From JAFGSI01 sp041287425 (GTDB lineage: Bacteria; Chloroflexota; Anaerolineae; Anaerolineales; Villigracilaceae), in contig JBEULG010000040.1 of assembly GCA_041287425.1 (NCBI GenBank), positions 67,583-131,582 on the forward strand: a stretch of DNA of 64,000 nt, written 5' to 3'. How positions within the stretch are numbered: the first letter of the stretch is position 1; each line of letters begins with the position of its first letter. Below, piece by piece: positions 18,074-26,331 of this stretch. The translations under genes and the position numbers were made by a program. Below the pieces are notes generated by a model, which was not told the origin of the DNA, searched no databases, and saw only the letters and a list, made by a program, of their open reading frames with translations.

Positions 18074-18984
18074 TTCTTCCTCGCCTTCTTCAATTTGTAG
18101 CCAAAGCGCCGCAGCACGTCCTCGCGGTTGCGCCAGTCCTTCTCCACCTTCACGCGCAGTTCCAGGTACACCTTGCGCCCGCTCATCGCCTCGATTTCCT
18201 GCCGCGCCTGCGTGCCGATTTTCTTCAGCATCTGCCCGCCCTGACCGATGACAATCGCCTTCTGCGACTCGCGCTCCACGAACAGGGTGGCATGGATGTA
18301 AGCCATCTCCTCGCTGCGCTCCTTGAACTCGTCAATGCGCACATTCAGGCCGTGCGGCACCTCGTCGCGCAGCAGCAGGAGCGCCGCCTCGCGAATCAAG
18401 TCGGCGGCGATTTCGCGCTCATAGAGGTCGGTCAACTGGTCTTCGGGGAATTGCGGCGGGGCGACGGGCAGACGCGATTCCAGCGCCGCCAGCAACTCAT
18501 CCAACCCCCGGCCGCTGACCGCCGAAAAGGCCGCCGCCGGTGCCTCCGGGACCAGGGCCTGGTACGCGGCCCGACGCGTTTCCAACGCCCCGGCCGGAAT
18601 CAGGTCAATTTTGTTGAGGCCCAGCAGCAGGTCCGGCCGCCGCTTGAGGGAGGCCAGCAGCGCGGCGATGCGGCGGTCGTCCTCGTCCGGCTCCTGGGCG
18701 GCGTCCACCAGGAACAGAATCACGTCCACCCCGTCGAGGGCTTCCTCGGCCTCCTGGTTGAGGAACTCGCCCAGTTTGTGCCGCGGGGCGTGGATGCCGG
18801 GCGTATCCACGAAGATGAGTTGCGCCGAGGGGCGGGTCAGAATGCCGAGTTGACGGCGGCGGGTCGTTTGCGGGCGCGGCGAAACGGCGGCAATTTTCTG
18901 CCCCAGCAGGGCGTTGATGAGGGTAGATTTGCCCACGTTGGGCTTGCCGAGAACGGTGATAAATCCAGAGCGAAAATCGGTCAT
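18070..18984 (-). CDS. era: GTPase Era
   Basis: Three hundred and four residues. G1 is GKPNVGKST, the switch region has SPRPQTTRRRQ, G3 is DTPG and G4 is NKID. The C-terminal KH domain with VIGQGGQMLKKIG is intact. Era binds the 3' end of 16S rRNA and is needed for 30S assembly. Length matches typical Era. It sits between dtxR and yhhN; its downstream partner is translationally coupled. Confidence 0.97.
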   Translation of the reverse strand: MTDFRSGFITVLGKPNVGKSTLINALLGQKIAAVSPRPQTTRRRQLGILTRPSAQLIFVDTPGIHAPRHKLGEFLNQEAEEALDGVDVILFLVDAAQEPDEDDRRIAALLASLKRRPDLLLGLNKIDLIPAGALETRRAAYQALVPEAPAAAFSAVSGRGLDELLAALESRLPVAPPQFPEDQLTDLYEREIAADLIREAALLLLRDEVPHGLNVRIDEFKERSEEMAYIHATLFVERESQKAIVIGQGGQMLKKIGTQARQEIEAMSGRKVYLELRVKVEKDWRNREDVLRRFGYKLKKARKK

Positions 18985-19019
18985 CGTTGTTTTTCTGTGG
19001 ACAACTGCAAGCAGGTGTC

Positions 19020-19697
19020 CTACTTCTCTACAAACAGATATTTGGCGGCGGCGTTGCCGAGCGTCACGGCGCGGCCCTCGACCTCGACCGTGATGGTCTG
19101 ATTGAAGGGCAGGATTTCGGTCACGCGCAGCGCCGCGCCGGGGAGCAGGCCGCTGCGTTCCAGGAAGGCCAGCAGGTCGGCGTTCTCCTCGGCCAGTTCG
19201 TGGATGCGCCGCAGGGTAGCCGTCTCGCCCTCGGGCATCTGCGTCAGCGGAACCCAGGCGGCCACGGCGTCTTCACAGCCGGGCAGCGGGTTGCCGTGCG
19301 GACAGGTCTGCGGGTGGCCGAGTTGCTCCAGCAGGGCGGCCTCGGTCATGGCCGAGATGGCGTGTTCGAGGTGGTGGGCCTCGCTGTGCAGTTTTGACCA
19401 GGGCAGGGTCTGGAGCATCATCCATTCCATCAGCATGTGACGGCGCATGACCACGCGGGCGGCCTCCCAGCCGGATTCGGTCAGGTGCGTGCCGTTCTTG
19501 TCCATCGTAATCAGCCCGTCGCGGGTCATGCGCTTGAGGGTGTTGGTCACGGTGGGGGGCGTGACGCCCAGCAGTTCGGCCAGGCGCGTGCCGACCACGG
19601 GTTCTCCGTCGCGCTCCATGACGTAGATGAGCGAGAGGTAATCCTGGATGGTGGCGCTCAGGGCAGAAAGTTCGCCGGAAGAAGTGATTTTTGTCAT
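19020..19697 (-). CDS. DtxR/MntR-family metal-dependent repressor
   Basis: Two hundred and twenty-five residues: N-terminal winged helix (LAELLGVTPPTVTNTLKRM about 39-57), a dimerisation and metal-binding region with EAHHLEHAI and CPHGNPLPG, and a C-terminal SH3/FeoA-like domain. This is the full three-domain layout of DtxR/IdeR/MntR proteins, which bind operators when loaded with Fe(II) or Mn(II). The gene is divergent from ftr1-feoA-feoB and a large palindrome lies between them, so it very likely represses iron uptake and itself. No strong ribosome site is visible before the ATG. Confidence 0.9.
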   Translation of the reverse strand: MTKITSSGELSALSATIQDYLSLIYVMERDGEPVVGTRLAELLGVTPPTVTNTLKRMTRDGLITMDKNGTHLTESGWEAARVVMRRHMLMEWMMLQTLPWSKLHSEAHHLEHAISAMTEAALLEQLGHPQTCPHGNPLPGCEDAVAAWVPLTQMPEGETATLRRIHELAEENADLLAFLERSGLLPGAALRVTEILPFNQTITVEVEGRAVTLGNAAAKYLFVEK

Positions 19698-19715
19698 GGT
19701 AAAAAACTTGAATTT

Positions 19716-19750
19716 TTATTATGCTAATCTAAAAAATTAGCATATAATAA
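19716..19750. promoter_or_regulatory. DtxR-type operator and divergent promoter
   Basis: Left arm TTATTATGCTAAT (19716-19728) and right arm ATTAGCATATAATAA (19736-19750) form a long palindrome around 7 nt. The plus-strand -10 (TATAAT 19743-19748) lies inside the right arm, and a minus-strand CATAAT lies inside the left arm. A bound dimer would block both dtxR and ftr1 transcription. Confidence 0.8.
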
Positions 19751-19754
19751 CCTT

Positions 19755-19866
19755 GTCGCTGCTTGTGGTAATTATAACTTGAGTTTGGCCTGAACGGGTC
19801 TTTACCACATGAGTCCGGCAACTCCCGTTTAGAGACAAAAGATTCTTTATCTCAAAGGAGTTCACC
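19755..19866 (+). promoter_or_regulatory. Structured leader of the ftr1-feo operon
   Basis: GTGGTAA (19765-19771) can pair with TTACCAC (19802-19808). AACGGG in that loop (19793-19798) can pair with CCCGTT downstream (19824-19829), an interleaved H-type pseudoknot layout. A small GAGT/ACTC hairpin competes. It matches no known riboswitch I recall. Confidence 0.35.
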
Positions 19867-20703
19867 ATGTTACCTGCTTTTTTGCTCTCGCTACGCGAGG
19901 GACTGGAAGCCGCGTTGATTATCGGTATCGTGCTGGGAGCGTTGCGCAAAATCAATCGTCCCGACTTGAAACCGGCCGTCTGGGCCGGAACGGGTGGCGC
20001 CATCCTGGTCAGCCTGCTGGCCGGCGGGTTGTTGACCGCCCTCGGCCTTTCGCTCGAAGGCAAAGCGGAGGAAATCTTCGAGGGGTTCACCATGCTCATG
20101 GCGGCGGGGATTCTGACCTGGATGATTTTCTGGATGAACCGGCAGGGACGTCATCTGCGCGCCGAATTGGAGAGCGGCGTGCGACAGGCGGCCTCTGCCT
20201 CCAACCGGCGGGCGCTCTTTGGTCTGGCTTTCCTGGCGGTGGTGCGCGAGGGCGTTGAACTGGCGCTCTTCCTGAGCGCGGCGGCCTTTGCCGTGCAGGG
20301 CGGAGGAACGCTGGCCGGCGCCTTGTTGGGGCTGGCGGCGGCCATCCTGCTGGGCTGGCTGCTCTTTACCGCCACGCTGCGCCTCAACCTGCGCCGCTTC
20401 TTCCAGGTGACCGGCATCCTGTTGATTCTGTTCGCGGCCGGGCTGGTGGCGCACGGGGTGCACGAGTTCAACGAGGCCGGCTGGATTCCGCCGGTCATCG
20501 AGCACGTCTGGGATGTCAACCCCTGGTTGGATGAGAACTCGACCGTTGGAAGCATCCTCAAGGCGCTCTTCGGCTACAACGGCAACCCGTCCCTGACCGA
20601 GGCACTGCTTTACCTCGGCTATTTCGCCCTGATTTTCCTGGGTTTGAAACGGCAGAACCGACTCCTTGCACAGACTCTGCCGACTGCGGCGCATTCAGCG
20701 TGA
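19867..20703 (+). CDS. FTR1-family iron permease
   Basis: Two hundred and seventy-eight residues, about seven transmembrane helices. The two iron-binding signatures of the family are present: REGLE at 10-14 and REGVE at 127-131. A ribosome site (AAAGGAG) precedes the ATG. FTR1/EfeU permeases move ferric iron, usually with an oxidase or EfeO partner, but no such partner is next to it. Instead it precedes feoA and feoB, placing ferric and ferrous uptake under one DtxR-type operator. Confidence 0.9.
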   Translation: MLPAFLLSLREGLEAALIIGIVLGALRKINRPDLKPAVWAGTGGAILVSLLAGGLLTALGLSLEGKAEEIFEGFTMLMAAGILTWMIFWMNRQGRHLRAELESGVRQAASASNRRALFGLAFLAVVREGVELALFLSAAAFAVQGGGTLAGALLGLAAAILLGWLLFTATLRLNLRRFFQVTGILLILFAAGLVAHGVHEFNEAGWIPPVIEHVWDVNPWLDENSTVGSILKALFGYNGNPSLTEALLYLGYFALIFLGLKRQNRLLAQTLPTAAHSA

Positions 20704-20764
20704 ACCTGTGGCGCGGTGCTCCCTTGAGTTCCGAATTCCGCCCCTCGACGTTTATGGAGTTTTG

Positions 20765-21022
20765 ATGACCAACCCTCCTCCCCTCCTTCCCCTCGCCGAA
20801 ATCCGCCCCGGCGAACGCGCCCTGCTGCGCCAGTTCCGCGCCGGGCGGGCGGTGGAAAACCGCCTGGCCTCGCTCGGCTTCACCCCCGGCGCGGCGGTGG
20901 AAGTCGTGCAGAACTTCGGCCGCGGCCCGCTCATCGTGAGCGTGCGCGGGACGCGCGTCGCCCTCGGCCGCGGCGAGGCGGCCAAAATCCTGGTCGAGCG
21001 GAGCAATGGCAGCCATGGCTGA
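20765..21022 (+). CDS. feoA: FeoA, SH3-like accessory protein of ferrous iron uptake
   Basis: Eighty-five residues from the ATG at 20765 (TGGAG ribosome site). The FeoA pattern is clear: LAEIRPGERALLRQF, RLASLGFTPGAAVEVV, GPLIVSVRGTRVALGRGEA. It acts at the membrane with FeoB. Its end overlaps the feoB start by 17 nt, indicating translational coupling. Confidence 0.93.
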   Translation: MTNPPPLLPLAEIRPGERALLRQFRAGRAVENRLASLGFTPGAAVEVVQNFGRGPLIVSVRGTRVALGRGEAAKILVERSNGSHG

Positions 21023-23051
21023 GTGTCACGATTCCGCCTCCGCCGCGCCGACCCGGACGCGGGTCGAGACCGGCGCGCCGCTCATCGCCCTGGCCGGACA
21101 GCCCAACATGGGCAAGTCCACGCTCTTCAACCTGCTGACCGGCCTCAATCAACATGTCGGCAACTGGCCGGGCAAGACGGTCGAGCGCCGCGAGGGCCGC
21201 TTCGACCTGAACGGGCGGGAAGCGCTGCTCGTTGACCTGCCCGGCACCTACAGCCTGACGGCCAACTCGCCGGAGGAGGTCATCGCCCGCGAGTTCATCG
21301 TCCGCGAAAGGCCGGATGTGGTCATCGCCGTCGTCAGCGCGGCGCAACTGGAACGCAGTCTGTACCTGGTGGCCGAACTGGCCGCTCTGGACGCACCGCT
21401 GGTGGTCGGCCTGAACATGATGGACGTGGCCGAGCAGGAGGGTATTCGCGTCGAGCCGCATGTGCTGGAGGCGGCGCTGGGCGTGCCGGTGGTGCCGATG
21501 GTGGCCGCCAAAGCCTGGGGCGTGCGCGACCTGCTGGATGTGGTCGCAGAGGTGTTGGCCGGCAAGCGCCTCCCCGCGCCGCGCCCGCCCGAAATCCGCC
21601 CCGACCACGCCGCCGTGCTGGCCGAGATTCAGGCGCTCATCGCCGGTCATGTCCCTGCGCCGTACCCGCCCGCCTGGACGGCGCTCAAACTGCTGGAGGG
21701 CGACGCCGAGGTGACGCGCATGATGGAGGCCTCTCTGCCGCCGGAGAGGTGGCAGGCCGTCCACGCGCTGCTACGCGCCCACGACGACGCTTTCCTGGCG
21801 GTGGCCTCCGGCCGCTACGAGTGGATTGGGCGGCTGATACGCGCTGCCGTCACCCGGCCGCGGGTCGGGCAAATCGGGCTGACCGAGCGCCTCGACCGTT
21901 GGGCGGCGCATCCGGTCTGGGGGCTGTTCCTGCTGGCGGGCATCCTCGGCCTGGTCTTCGGGCTGACGTTTACGCTCGGCGCGCCGCTCCAGGAATGGCT
22001 GGAGGCGGGGGCGGTGGCGCCGCTCGCCGGTCTGGCCGCCGAGGCGCTGAACGGCGCGCCGGTTTGGCTGCGCGGCCTGGTGGTGGACGGTCTCATCGGC
22101 GGGGTCGGCTCGGTGCTGACCTTCCTGCCCATCCTGGTCATCTTTTTCGCCGCCTTCGCCCTGCTCGAAGACGTGGGCTACATGGCACGCGCCGCCTATG
22201 TGATGGACAACCTGATGCACCTGATGGGGCTGCACGGCAAGTCGTTCCTGCCGCTGTTTCTGGGCTTCGGCTGCAACGTGCCGGCAGTGATGGGGACGCG
22301 GGTCATCGACTCGCGGCCGGCGCGCCTGCTGACCATCCTGATTGCGCCGCTCGTCCCCTGCACGGCGCGCATGGCGGTAGTGGCCTTCATCGCCCCGGCC
22401 TTCTTTGGGGCGAGCGCGGTGTGGGTGACGTGGGGCCTGGTGCTGCTCTCGCTGCTGATGCTGGTGGTCAGCGGGGTGGCGCTGAACCGGGTGATTTTCA
22501 AGGGGCAGCGCTCGGCCTTTATCATGGAGATGCCGCTCTATCACTTTCCCAACCCGCGCACCATCGGCCTGCTGGTCTGGCAGCGCTCGCTGTCTTTCGT
22601 CAAGAAGGCCGGGACGGCCATCCTGGCGATGGCGATGCTGGTCTGGGTGCTTTCGTACCTGCCCGGCGGCGACCTGAACACGAGTTACCTGGCGCGCTTT
22701 GGGCAGTTCATCGAACCGCTTGGCCGCTGGATGGGCTTCGACTGGCGGCTGACGGTGGCGCTGCTGGCCAGTTTCCCGGCCAAAGAAAATGCCATTGCCA
22801 CGCTGGGCGTGCTGTTCGGCGTCTCGCCCGAAGCGGGGCTGACCGACCTGCTGATGGCTGCCTATTCGCCCGCTACGGCGCTCTCGTTCCTGGTGGTGAC
22901 GATGCTCTTCATCCCCTGCATGGCGACGGTGGCCGTGACCAGGCAGGAGACCGGTTCCTGGGGCTGGACGCTGCTGAGCGTGTTCCTGTTGCTGGGGATT
23001 TCGGTCGCCGCCGGGGCGGCTGCCTATCACCTGGCACTTTGGATATTGTAG
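21006..23051 (+). CDS. feoB: FeoB ferrous iron transporter
   Basis: Six hundred and eighty-one residues; an in-frame ATG at 21015 is an equally possible start. The G domain has GQPNMGKST (G1), LPGTYSL (G3 region) and NMMD (G4). Two Gate halves and about ten transmembrane helices follow, with the conserved FLPLFLGFGCNVPAVMGTR. It imports Fe(II), coupled to nucleotide hydrolysis by the G domain. Length is within the bacterial range, somewhat short at the C-terminus. It lies between feoA and the feoC-like gene, which is separated from it by repeats. Confidence 0.96.
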   Translation: MAAMAECHDSASAAPTRTRVETGAPLIALAGQPNMGKSTLFNLLTGLNQHVGNWPGKTVERREGRFDLNGREALLVDLPGTYSLTANSPEEVIAREFIVRERPDVVIAVVSAAQLERSLYLVAELAALDAPLVVGLNMMDVAEQEGIRVEPHVLEAALGVPVVPMVAAKAWGVRDLLDVVAEVLAGKRLPAPRPPEIRPDHAAVLAEIQALIAGHVPAPYPPAWTALKLLEGDAEVTRMMEASLPPERWQAVHALLRAHDDAFLAVASGRYEWIGRLIRAAVTRPRVGQIGLTERLDRWAAHPVWGLFLLAGILGLVFGLTFTLGAPLQEWLEAGAVAPLAGLAAEALNGAPVWLRGLVVDGLIGGVGSVLTFLPILVIFFAAFALLEDVGYMARAAYVMDNLMHLMGLHGKSFLPLFLGFGCNVPAVMGTRVIDSRPARLLTILIAPLVPCTARMAVVAFIAPAFFGASAVWVTWGLVLLSLLMLVVSGVALNRVIFKGQRSAFIMEMPLYHFPNPRTIGLLVWQRSLSFVKKAGTAILAMAMLVWVLSYLPGGDLNTSYLARFGQFIEPLGRWMGFDWRLTVALLASFPAKENAIATLGVLFGVSPEAGLTDLLMAAYSPATALSFLVVTMLFIPCMATVAVTRQETGSWGWTLLSVFLLLGISVAAGAAAYHLALWIL

Positions 23052-23102
23052 GGTTTTGGCATCGAAGACGCGAATGGAACGAAATTTTTTTGAGTTTGGC
23101 AT

Positions 23103-23270
23103 CGAAGGACACGAATTCAACGAATCAGGACTTATGCAAAATGAGATTCATTATCAACCGCCAAGACGCCAAAACGCCAAAGTTTTCGAAGGACGCGAAT
23201 TCAACGAATCAGGACTTATGCAAAATGAGATTCATTTCAACCGCCAAGACGCCAAAACGCCAAAGTTTTG
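23103..23270. repeat. Tandem 84-bp repeat in a MITE-like element
   Basis: Two near-identical 84-bp units (from 23103 and from 23187) contain AGGACTTATGCAAAATGAG and AACCGCCAAGACGCCAAAA. They start 52 nt after feoB and encode nothing convincing. Confidence 0.85.
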
Positions 23271-23354
23271 CAGAATTCGCCGAGTGTGCTTGGCGTCTTG
23301 ATATCCATCTTGGCGTTTTCCGTGTCTTGGCGGTTCGTCCTGCGTAAGTCCTAG
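23211..23354. mobile_element. MITE-like inverted-repeat element
   Basis: The unit AGGACTTATGCA (about 23211) with AACCGCCAAGACGCC is answered in inverse orientation by TTGGCGTTTTCCGTG, CTTGGCGGTT and TGCGTAAGTCCT (about 23309-23352). The result is an imperfect hairpin of about 140 bp with no transposase gene. It is best read as a miniature non-autonomous element or its remnant. Confidence 0.55.
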
Positions 23355-23403
23355 AATTTTCTTCGAGCAATTCGTGAATATTCGATGCAACCTAAGGATA
23401 CCT

Positions 23404-23517
23404 ATGCTCGACAGATTTCTCGCCGAAATCCGCACCGGCGGCACGCTTGGTTTCGGCGGGGGATCAAATCCCCCGCCTCAGTGCATGAAAGTCGGCTGGA
23501 AGCCGACTTCAGATTGA
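23404..23517 (+). pseudogene. Truncated 5' copy of feoC
   Basis: The first 16 codons (MLDRFLAEIRTGGTL...) match the intact feoC-like gene at 23593 (MLEKLLAEIRAGGTL...) at DNA level with few changes, including part of the ribosome-site region. After the Thr-Leu codons the frame enters the composite hairpin repeat and stops at 23515-23517. It looks like a duplication in which the repeat replaced the rest of the gene. Confidence 0.7.
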
Positions 23518-23579
23518 GCGGAGAGTCCGCTTACAGCGGACTTCCATGACCTGAGCCGTGGATTTTCAATCCACGGCGA
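23449..23579. repeat. Composite four-hairpin repeat, locus 1
   Basis: Four hairpins in a row: GGCGGGGGAT/ATCCCCCGCC (23455-23464, 23468-23477), AGTCGGCT/AGCCGACT (23490-23497, 23501-23508), AGTCCGCT/AGCGGACT (23524-23531, 23535-23542) and CCGTGGATT/AATCCACGG (23556-23564, 23568-23576). The same order recurs near 28.0-28.3 kb and partly at 60.5-60.85 kb. Confidence 0.9.
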
Positions 23580-23592
23580 CATGAGGACACCG

Positions 23593-23826
23593 ATGCTCGA
23601 AAAACTTCTCGCCGAAATCCGCGCCGGCGGTACGCTCGAAGTGAGCGCGTTGGCCGCCCGGCTCGATACGACTCCCGCACTGGTGACGGCCATGCTCGAC
23701 CATCTCCAGCGCACCGGACAGTTGCGTCCCTACGAAACCTGCGATCAGGCCTGCGGCGAGTGCAGCCTGAAGAGCGCCTGCCGGATGAAAAACACAGCCG
23801 CGGGCGTGCGGCTGTGGCAGGGGTGA
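23593..23826 (+). CDS. feoC: FeoC-like small winged-helix/Fe-S protein
   Basis: Seventy-seven residues. The N-terminal helix-turn-helix (LEVSALAARLDTTPALVTAMLDHLQ) is followed by a cysteine cluster C-x3-C-x2-C-x5-C (CDQACGECSLKSAC), the arrangement of FeoC proteins thought to bind a cluster or metal. FeoC modulates FeoB stability or activity, or Feo transcription. An ATG at 23581 is in frame, but 23593 aligns with the truncated copy upstream. It is separated from feoB by 540 bp of repeats, so it may no longer be co-transcribed. Confidence 0.8.
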   Translation: MLEKLLAEIRAGGTLEVSALAARLDTTPALVTAMLDHLQRTGQLRPYETCDQACGECSLKSACRMKNTAAGVRLWQG

Positions 23827-23859
23827 AAAATTGCCGGTAAACCGCTTGTGTTCGGGGAA

Positions 23860-23875
23860 CGAATCGTTCGATTCG
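23860..23875. terminator. Small palindrome between convergent feoC and ogt
   Basis: CGAATCG and CGATTCG face each other around TT, between the 3' ends of two convergent genes. There is no T-tract and the loop is tight, so this is a weak terminator candidate. Confidence 0.25.
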
Positions 23876-23900
23876 CTGACCCTATGAACACAGGCGGCAC

Positions 23901-24449
23901 TCATGCTATCAATGCTCCCTCCAGTTTCAACAGCCATTCTTTCGTTTTTGTTCCCTGGCCCAGACCGTAACCGTGCAGTTTGCCGTCCGTCCCGATGACG
24001 CGGTGACAGGGGATGACGAGTGGCATCGGGTTGGTGGCTTCCGCCCGCCCGACGGCGCGCGCTGCCCCCGGCTTGCCAATTTGTTCAGCGATTTGCTTGT
24101 AGGTGCGCGTCTCGCCGTAGGGGATTTCGTACGTGGCGCGCAAAACCGTCTGCTGGAAGGGGCGCAGGAGCGTCCAGTCGATGACCAGGGTGAAATGGCG
24201 GCGTTTGCCGCTCAGGTACTCGCGCAGTTCGCTGGCGGCCTGAGCGGTCATCTTGGGGTTGGATTCCACTGCCCGCTTGAAGCGCCGGCCCAGCCAGGCC
24301 GCGAATTCGGCCTGCGTCTGTCCCCACGCTATGGCCGCCAGGCCGGCATCGGAGACGGCTATCCACAGGTCGCCGAGCGGGGTCGCGTTCGCCTGGCCGA
24401 TGTAGAGGCGGGCAACAGGTTGGGGGGAGGCAAGCGGTCGGGGGGGCAT
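23901..24449 (-). CDS. ogt: Methylated-DNA--protein-cysteine methyltransferase
   Basis: One hundred and eighty-two residues. The active-site motif IPCHRVIG contains the acceptor Cys148; RPFQQTVLRATYEIPYGETRTY and GYGLGQGTKTKEWLLKLEG are the usual helix-turn-helix and C-terminal elements. It repairs O6-alkylguanine by suicidal transfer of the alkyl group to the cysteine. The ribosome site is AAAGGAG. It stands alone, convergent with feoC. Confidence 0.95.
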   Translation of the reverse strand: MPPRPLASPQPVARLYIGQANATPLGDLWIAVSDAGLAAIAWGQTQAEFAAWLGRRFKRAVESNPKMTAQAASELREYLSGKRRHFTLVIDWTLLRPFQQTVLRATYEIPYGETRTYKQIAEQIGKPGAARAVGRAEATNPMPLVIPCHRVIGTDGKLHGYGLGQGTKTKEWLLKLEGALIA

Positions 24450-24688
24450 GAGTCGCTCCTTTCTGGCGGGCCGGTTCTCTCACCGATTCAATTCTACCCC
24501 TTTTTTCAGAGTCCCATGTACTTTCGAGAACCGGCTTTCGCCGAAGCAGCACCTTTCAGGAGGCTTAAAATTCGCTTACAGAATTGTCAATCAAGCGTAG
24601 GGGAAGCGTAGGTTAATCGTCAAGTACTTTTTAGACCAACATGGTAATATATAAGCGTAAGGCGATTTCTCTTCTCCTCCTTTCAAAT

Positions 24689-24717
24689 GAGTGCCGGGGT
24701 CGGCGTCCCCGGCACTC
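24689..24717. repeat. Strong GC-rich hairpin upstream of the HD gene
   Basis: GAGTGCCGGGG (24689-24699) and CCCCGGCACTC (24707-24717) are perfect 11-bp arms. No T-tract follows on either strand. The remainder of 24450-24756 has no gene; a TATACT -10 candidate at 24735-24740 precedes the HD gene. Confidence 0.6.
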
Positions 24718-24756
24718 AAGATTCCAGCGCATGATATACTCAGGGGGCAGAGTGTC

Positions 24757-25272
24757 ATGAGCAGTTTTGCCCGTCTCGTTTACCGCAGCCGTCAGTTCTG
24801 GCTGGCGCTGACCGCCCCCCGCAGCGGGCCGGCCTCGGCGCAGATCGCCCCCTATCTCTCCCCTGCTCAGCAACTCCTCTTCCGTCGTCTGCAGCCGGCC
24901 GAACAGGCGCATGCTTTCCTCGTCTTGCAGCGTCTGCGGCAAGGCGGGCAGCAGGACCCGGACTTGATGACCGCTGCCCTCCTGCACGATGTCGGCAAGG
25001 TGCTCTCGCCGCTCTCGCTGTTCGACCGCGTGCTGATTGTTTTGGGCAGGCGTTTCCTGCCGCGCCTGGCCAGGCGCTGGGAGGCAGGCGAGCCGCGCGG
25101 ACTGCGCCGCCCCTTCGTCGTCGCCGCCCGGCATGCCGAATGGGGCGCGGCCCTGGCGGCCGAGGCGGGCGCCTCGGCGCGGGCAGTCGACTTGATTCGC
25201 AGGCACCAGGAGGCCCTCCCTGCCGGCGATTCGCTCCTGGCCGCGCTGCAAGCCGCCGACGATGAATTTTGA
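24757..25272 (+). CDS. HD-domain protein
   Basis: One hundred and seventy-one residues from the ATG at 24757. HD-family metal ligands are visible as H52 (EQAHAF) and H77-D78 (LLHDVGK), with AARHAEWG and LIRRHQ further on, the pattern of a small HD phosphohydrolase. The substrate cannot be told. It may head a plus-strand group with the prephenate-dehydrogenase-like gene 63 nt downstream, where GAGGAG is the ribosome site. Confidence 0.8.
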   Translation: MSSFARLVYRSRQFWLALTAPRSGPASAQIAPYLSPAQQLLFRRLQPAEQAHAFLVLQRLRQGGQQDPDLMTAALLHDVGKVLSPLSLFDRVLIVLGRRFLPRLARRWEAGEPRGLRRPFVVAARHAEWGAALAAEAGASARAVDLIRRHQEALPAGDSLLAALQAADDEF

Positions 25273-25335
25273 TGAGAGACGATTCGACTTTTTGCTGTCG
25301 AAATCGTTCAGGAAAGTTTAACGAGGAGAAATTCC

Positions 25336-26331
25336 ATGCCCGTTGCCCTCACCATCATCGGCCTGGGAAAGATTGGCGCCTCCGTCGGCCTGGCTTTGGC
25401 CGGTCATCGCAGCCGGTTGATTCGCACCGGCCACGACCGTCAGCCTGAGGCGGCCCAGAAGGCCAGGGCCAGGGGCGCGGTGGACCGCATCGCCTACAAT
25501 CTGCCGGCCGCCGTGGCGGAGGCGGATGTCGTCCTGCTGGCCCTGCCCGCCGACCAGATTCGCCCCACTCTGGAGGTGCTGGCCGCCGATTTGCGCGAGG
25601 ACGGTCTCATCCTGGACGTCTCGCCGATCAAGAAACAGGCCGCCGCCTGGGTGCGGGAACTCCTGCCGCCGCGCCGCCACTACCTCGGTCTGATGCCGGC
25701 TTTCTCGGTGGATGTGATGCAGCAGCCCGGCGAGGGACTGGCGGCCGCCCGCCCCGATTTGTTCCGCGGCGGCCTGATGGCTATTGCCGCTCCGCCCGGC
25801 ACGCCCGGCGAGGCGCTTGCACTGGCCGCCGACCTGACGGCGCTGCTCGGCGCCCGGCCTTTTTTTGCCGATCTGGCGGAACTGGATGGCGTCGCGGCTG
25901 CCGGCCATCTTTTGCCGCAACTGACCGCCGCCGCGCTGGTTGAGGCCGGCGCCGCCCAACCGGGCTGGGGAGACATCCGCAAACTGGCCGGGCGGCCCTA
26001 TGCCTCGGCCACCGAAGCCGCCCTCGCCCCCGATTCCCCCGCCGCGCTGGCCGCGGCCGTCCTCGGCAACCGCGCTGACGCCTTGCGTCTGCTCGATGAC
26101 CTGATTGCCGTCCTGCGCTCCCTGCGCGCCGTCGTCGCTGAACAGGATGTTGCCGCCCTGGCCGAACGCCTTGCTGCTGCTCGTGCGCAGCGTCAGCAGT
26201 GGTGGCAGGCGCGTCAGACGGGCGTCTGGGACATGGAGGCCGGCGGGCTGCCCGAATTGCCCCGCCCGAGCGCTGTATGGAAGCGCGAACTGGGTGCCTT
26301 GCTACGTCCGCCCCGCAAGAGACAGCCGTGA
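25336..26331 (+). CDS. Prephenate dehydrogenase-like oxidoreductase
   Basis: Three hundred and thirty-one residues. An N-terminal Rossmann fold (IIGLGKIGASVG, 7-18) is followed by ADVVLLALPADQI and LDVSPIKKQAAAW, which parallel the NAD-binding half of TyrA. The C-terminal half is helical, with a PDH-type dimerisation region. The classical catalytic histidine context is not obvious, so it may be a TyrA-like enzyme with another substrate. The stop overlaps the GTG start of the GIY-YIG gene. Confidence 0.7.
   Translation: MPVALTIIGLGKIGASVGLALAGHRSRLIRTGHDRQPEAAQKARARGAVDRIAYNLPAAVAEADVVLLALPADQIRPTLEVLAADLREDGLILDVSPIKKQAAAWVRELLPPRRHYLGLMPAFSVDVMQQPGEGLAAARPDLFRGGLMAIAAPPGTPGEALALAADLTALLGARPFFADLAELDGVAAAGHLLPQLTAAALVEAGAAQPGWGDIRKLAGRPYASATEAALAPDSPAALAAAVLGNRADALRLLDDLIAVLRSLRAVVAEQDVAALAERLAAARAQRQQWWQARQTGVWDMEAGGLPELPRPSAVWKRELGALLRPPRKRQP

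Noticed and set aside
23103..23270. The tandem 84-bp repeat considered as a CRISPR array.
   Set aside because: Only two units, directly adjacent, with no unique spacers.
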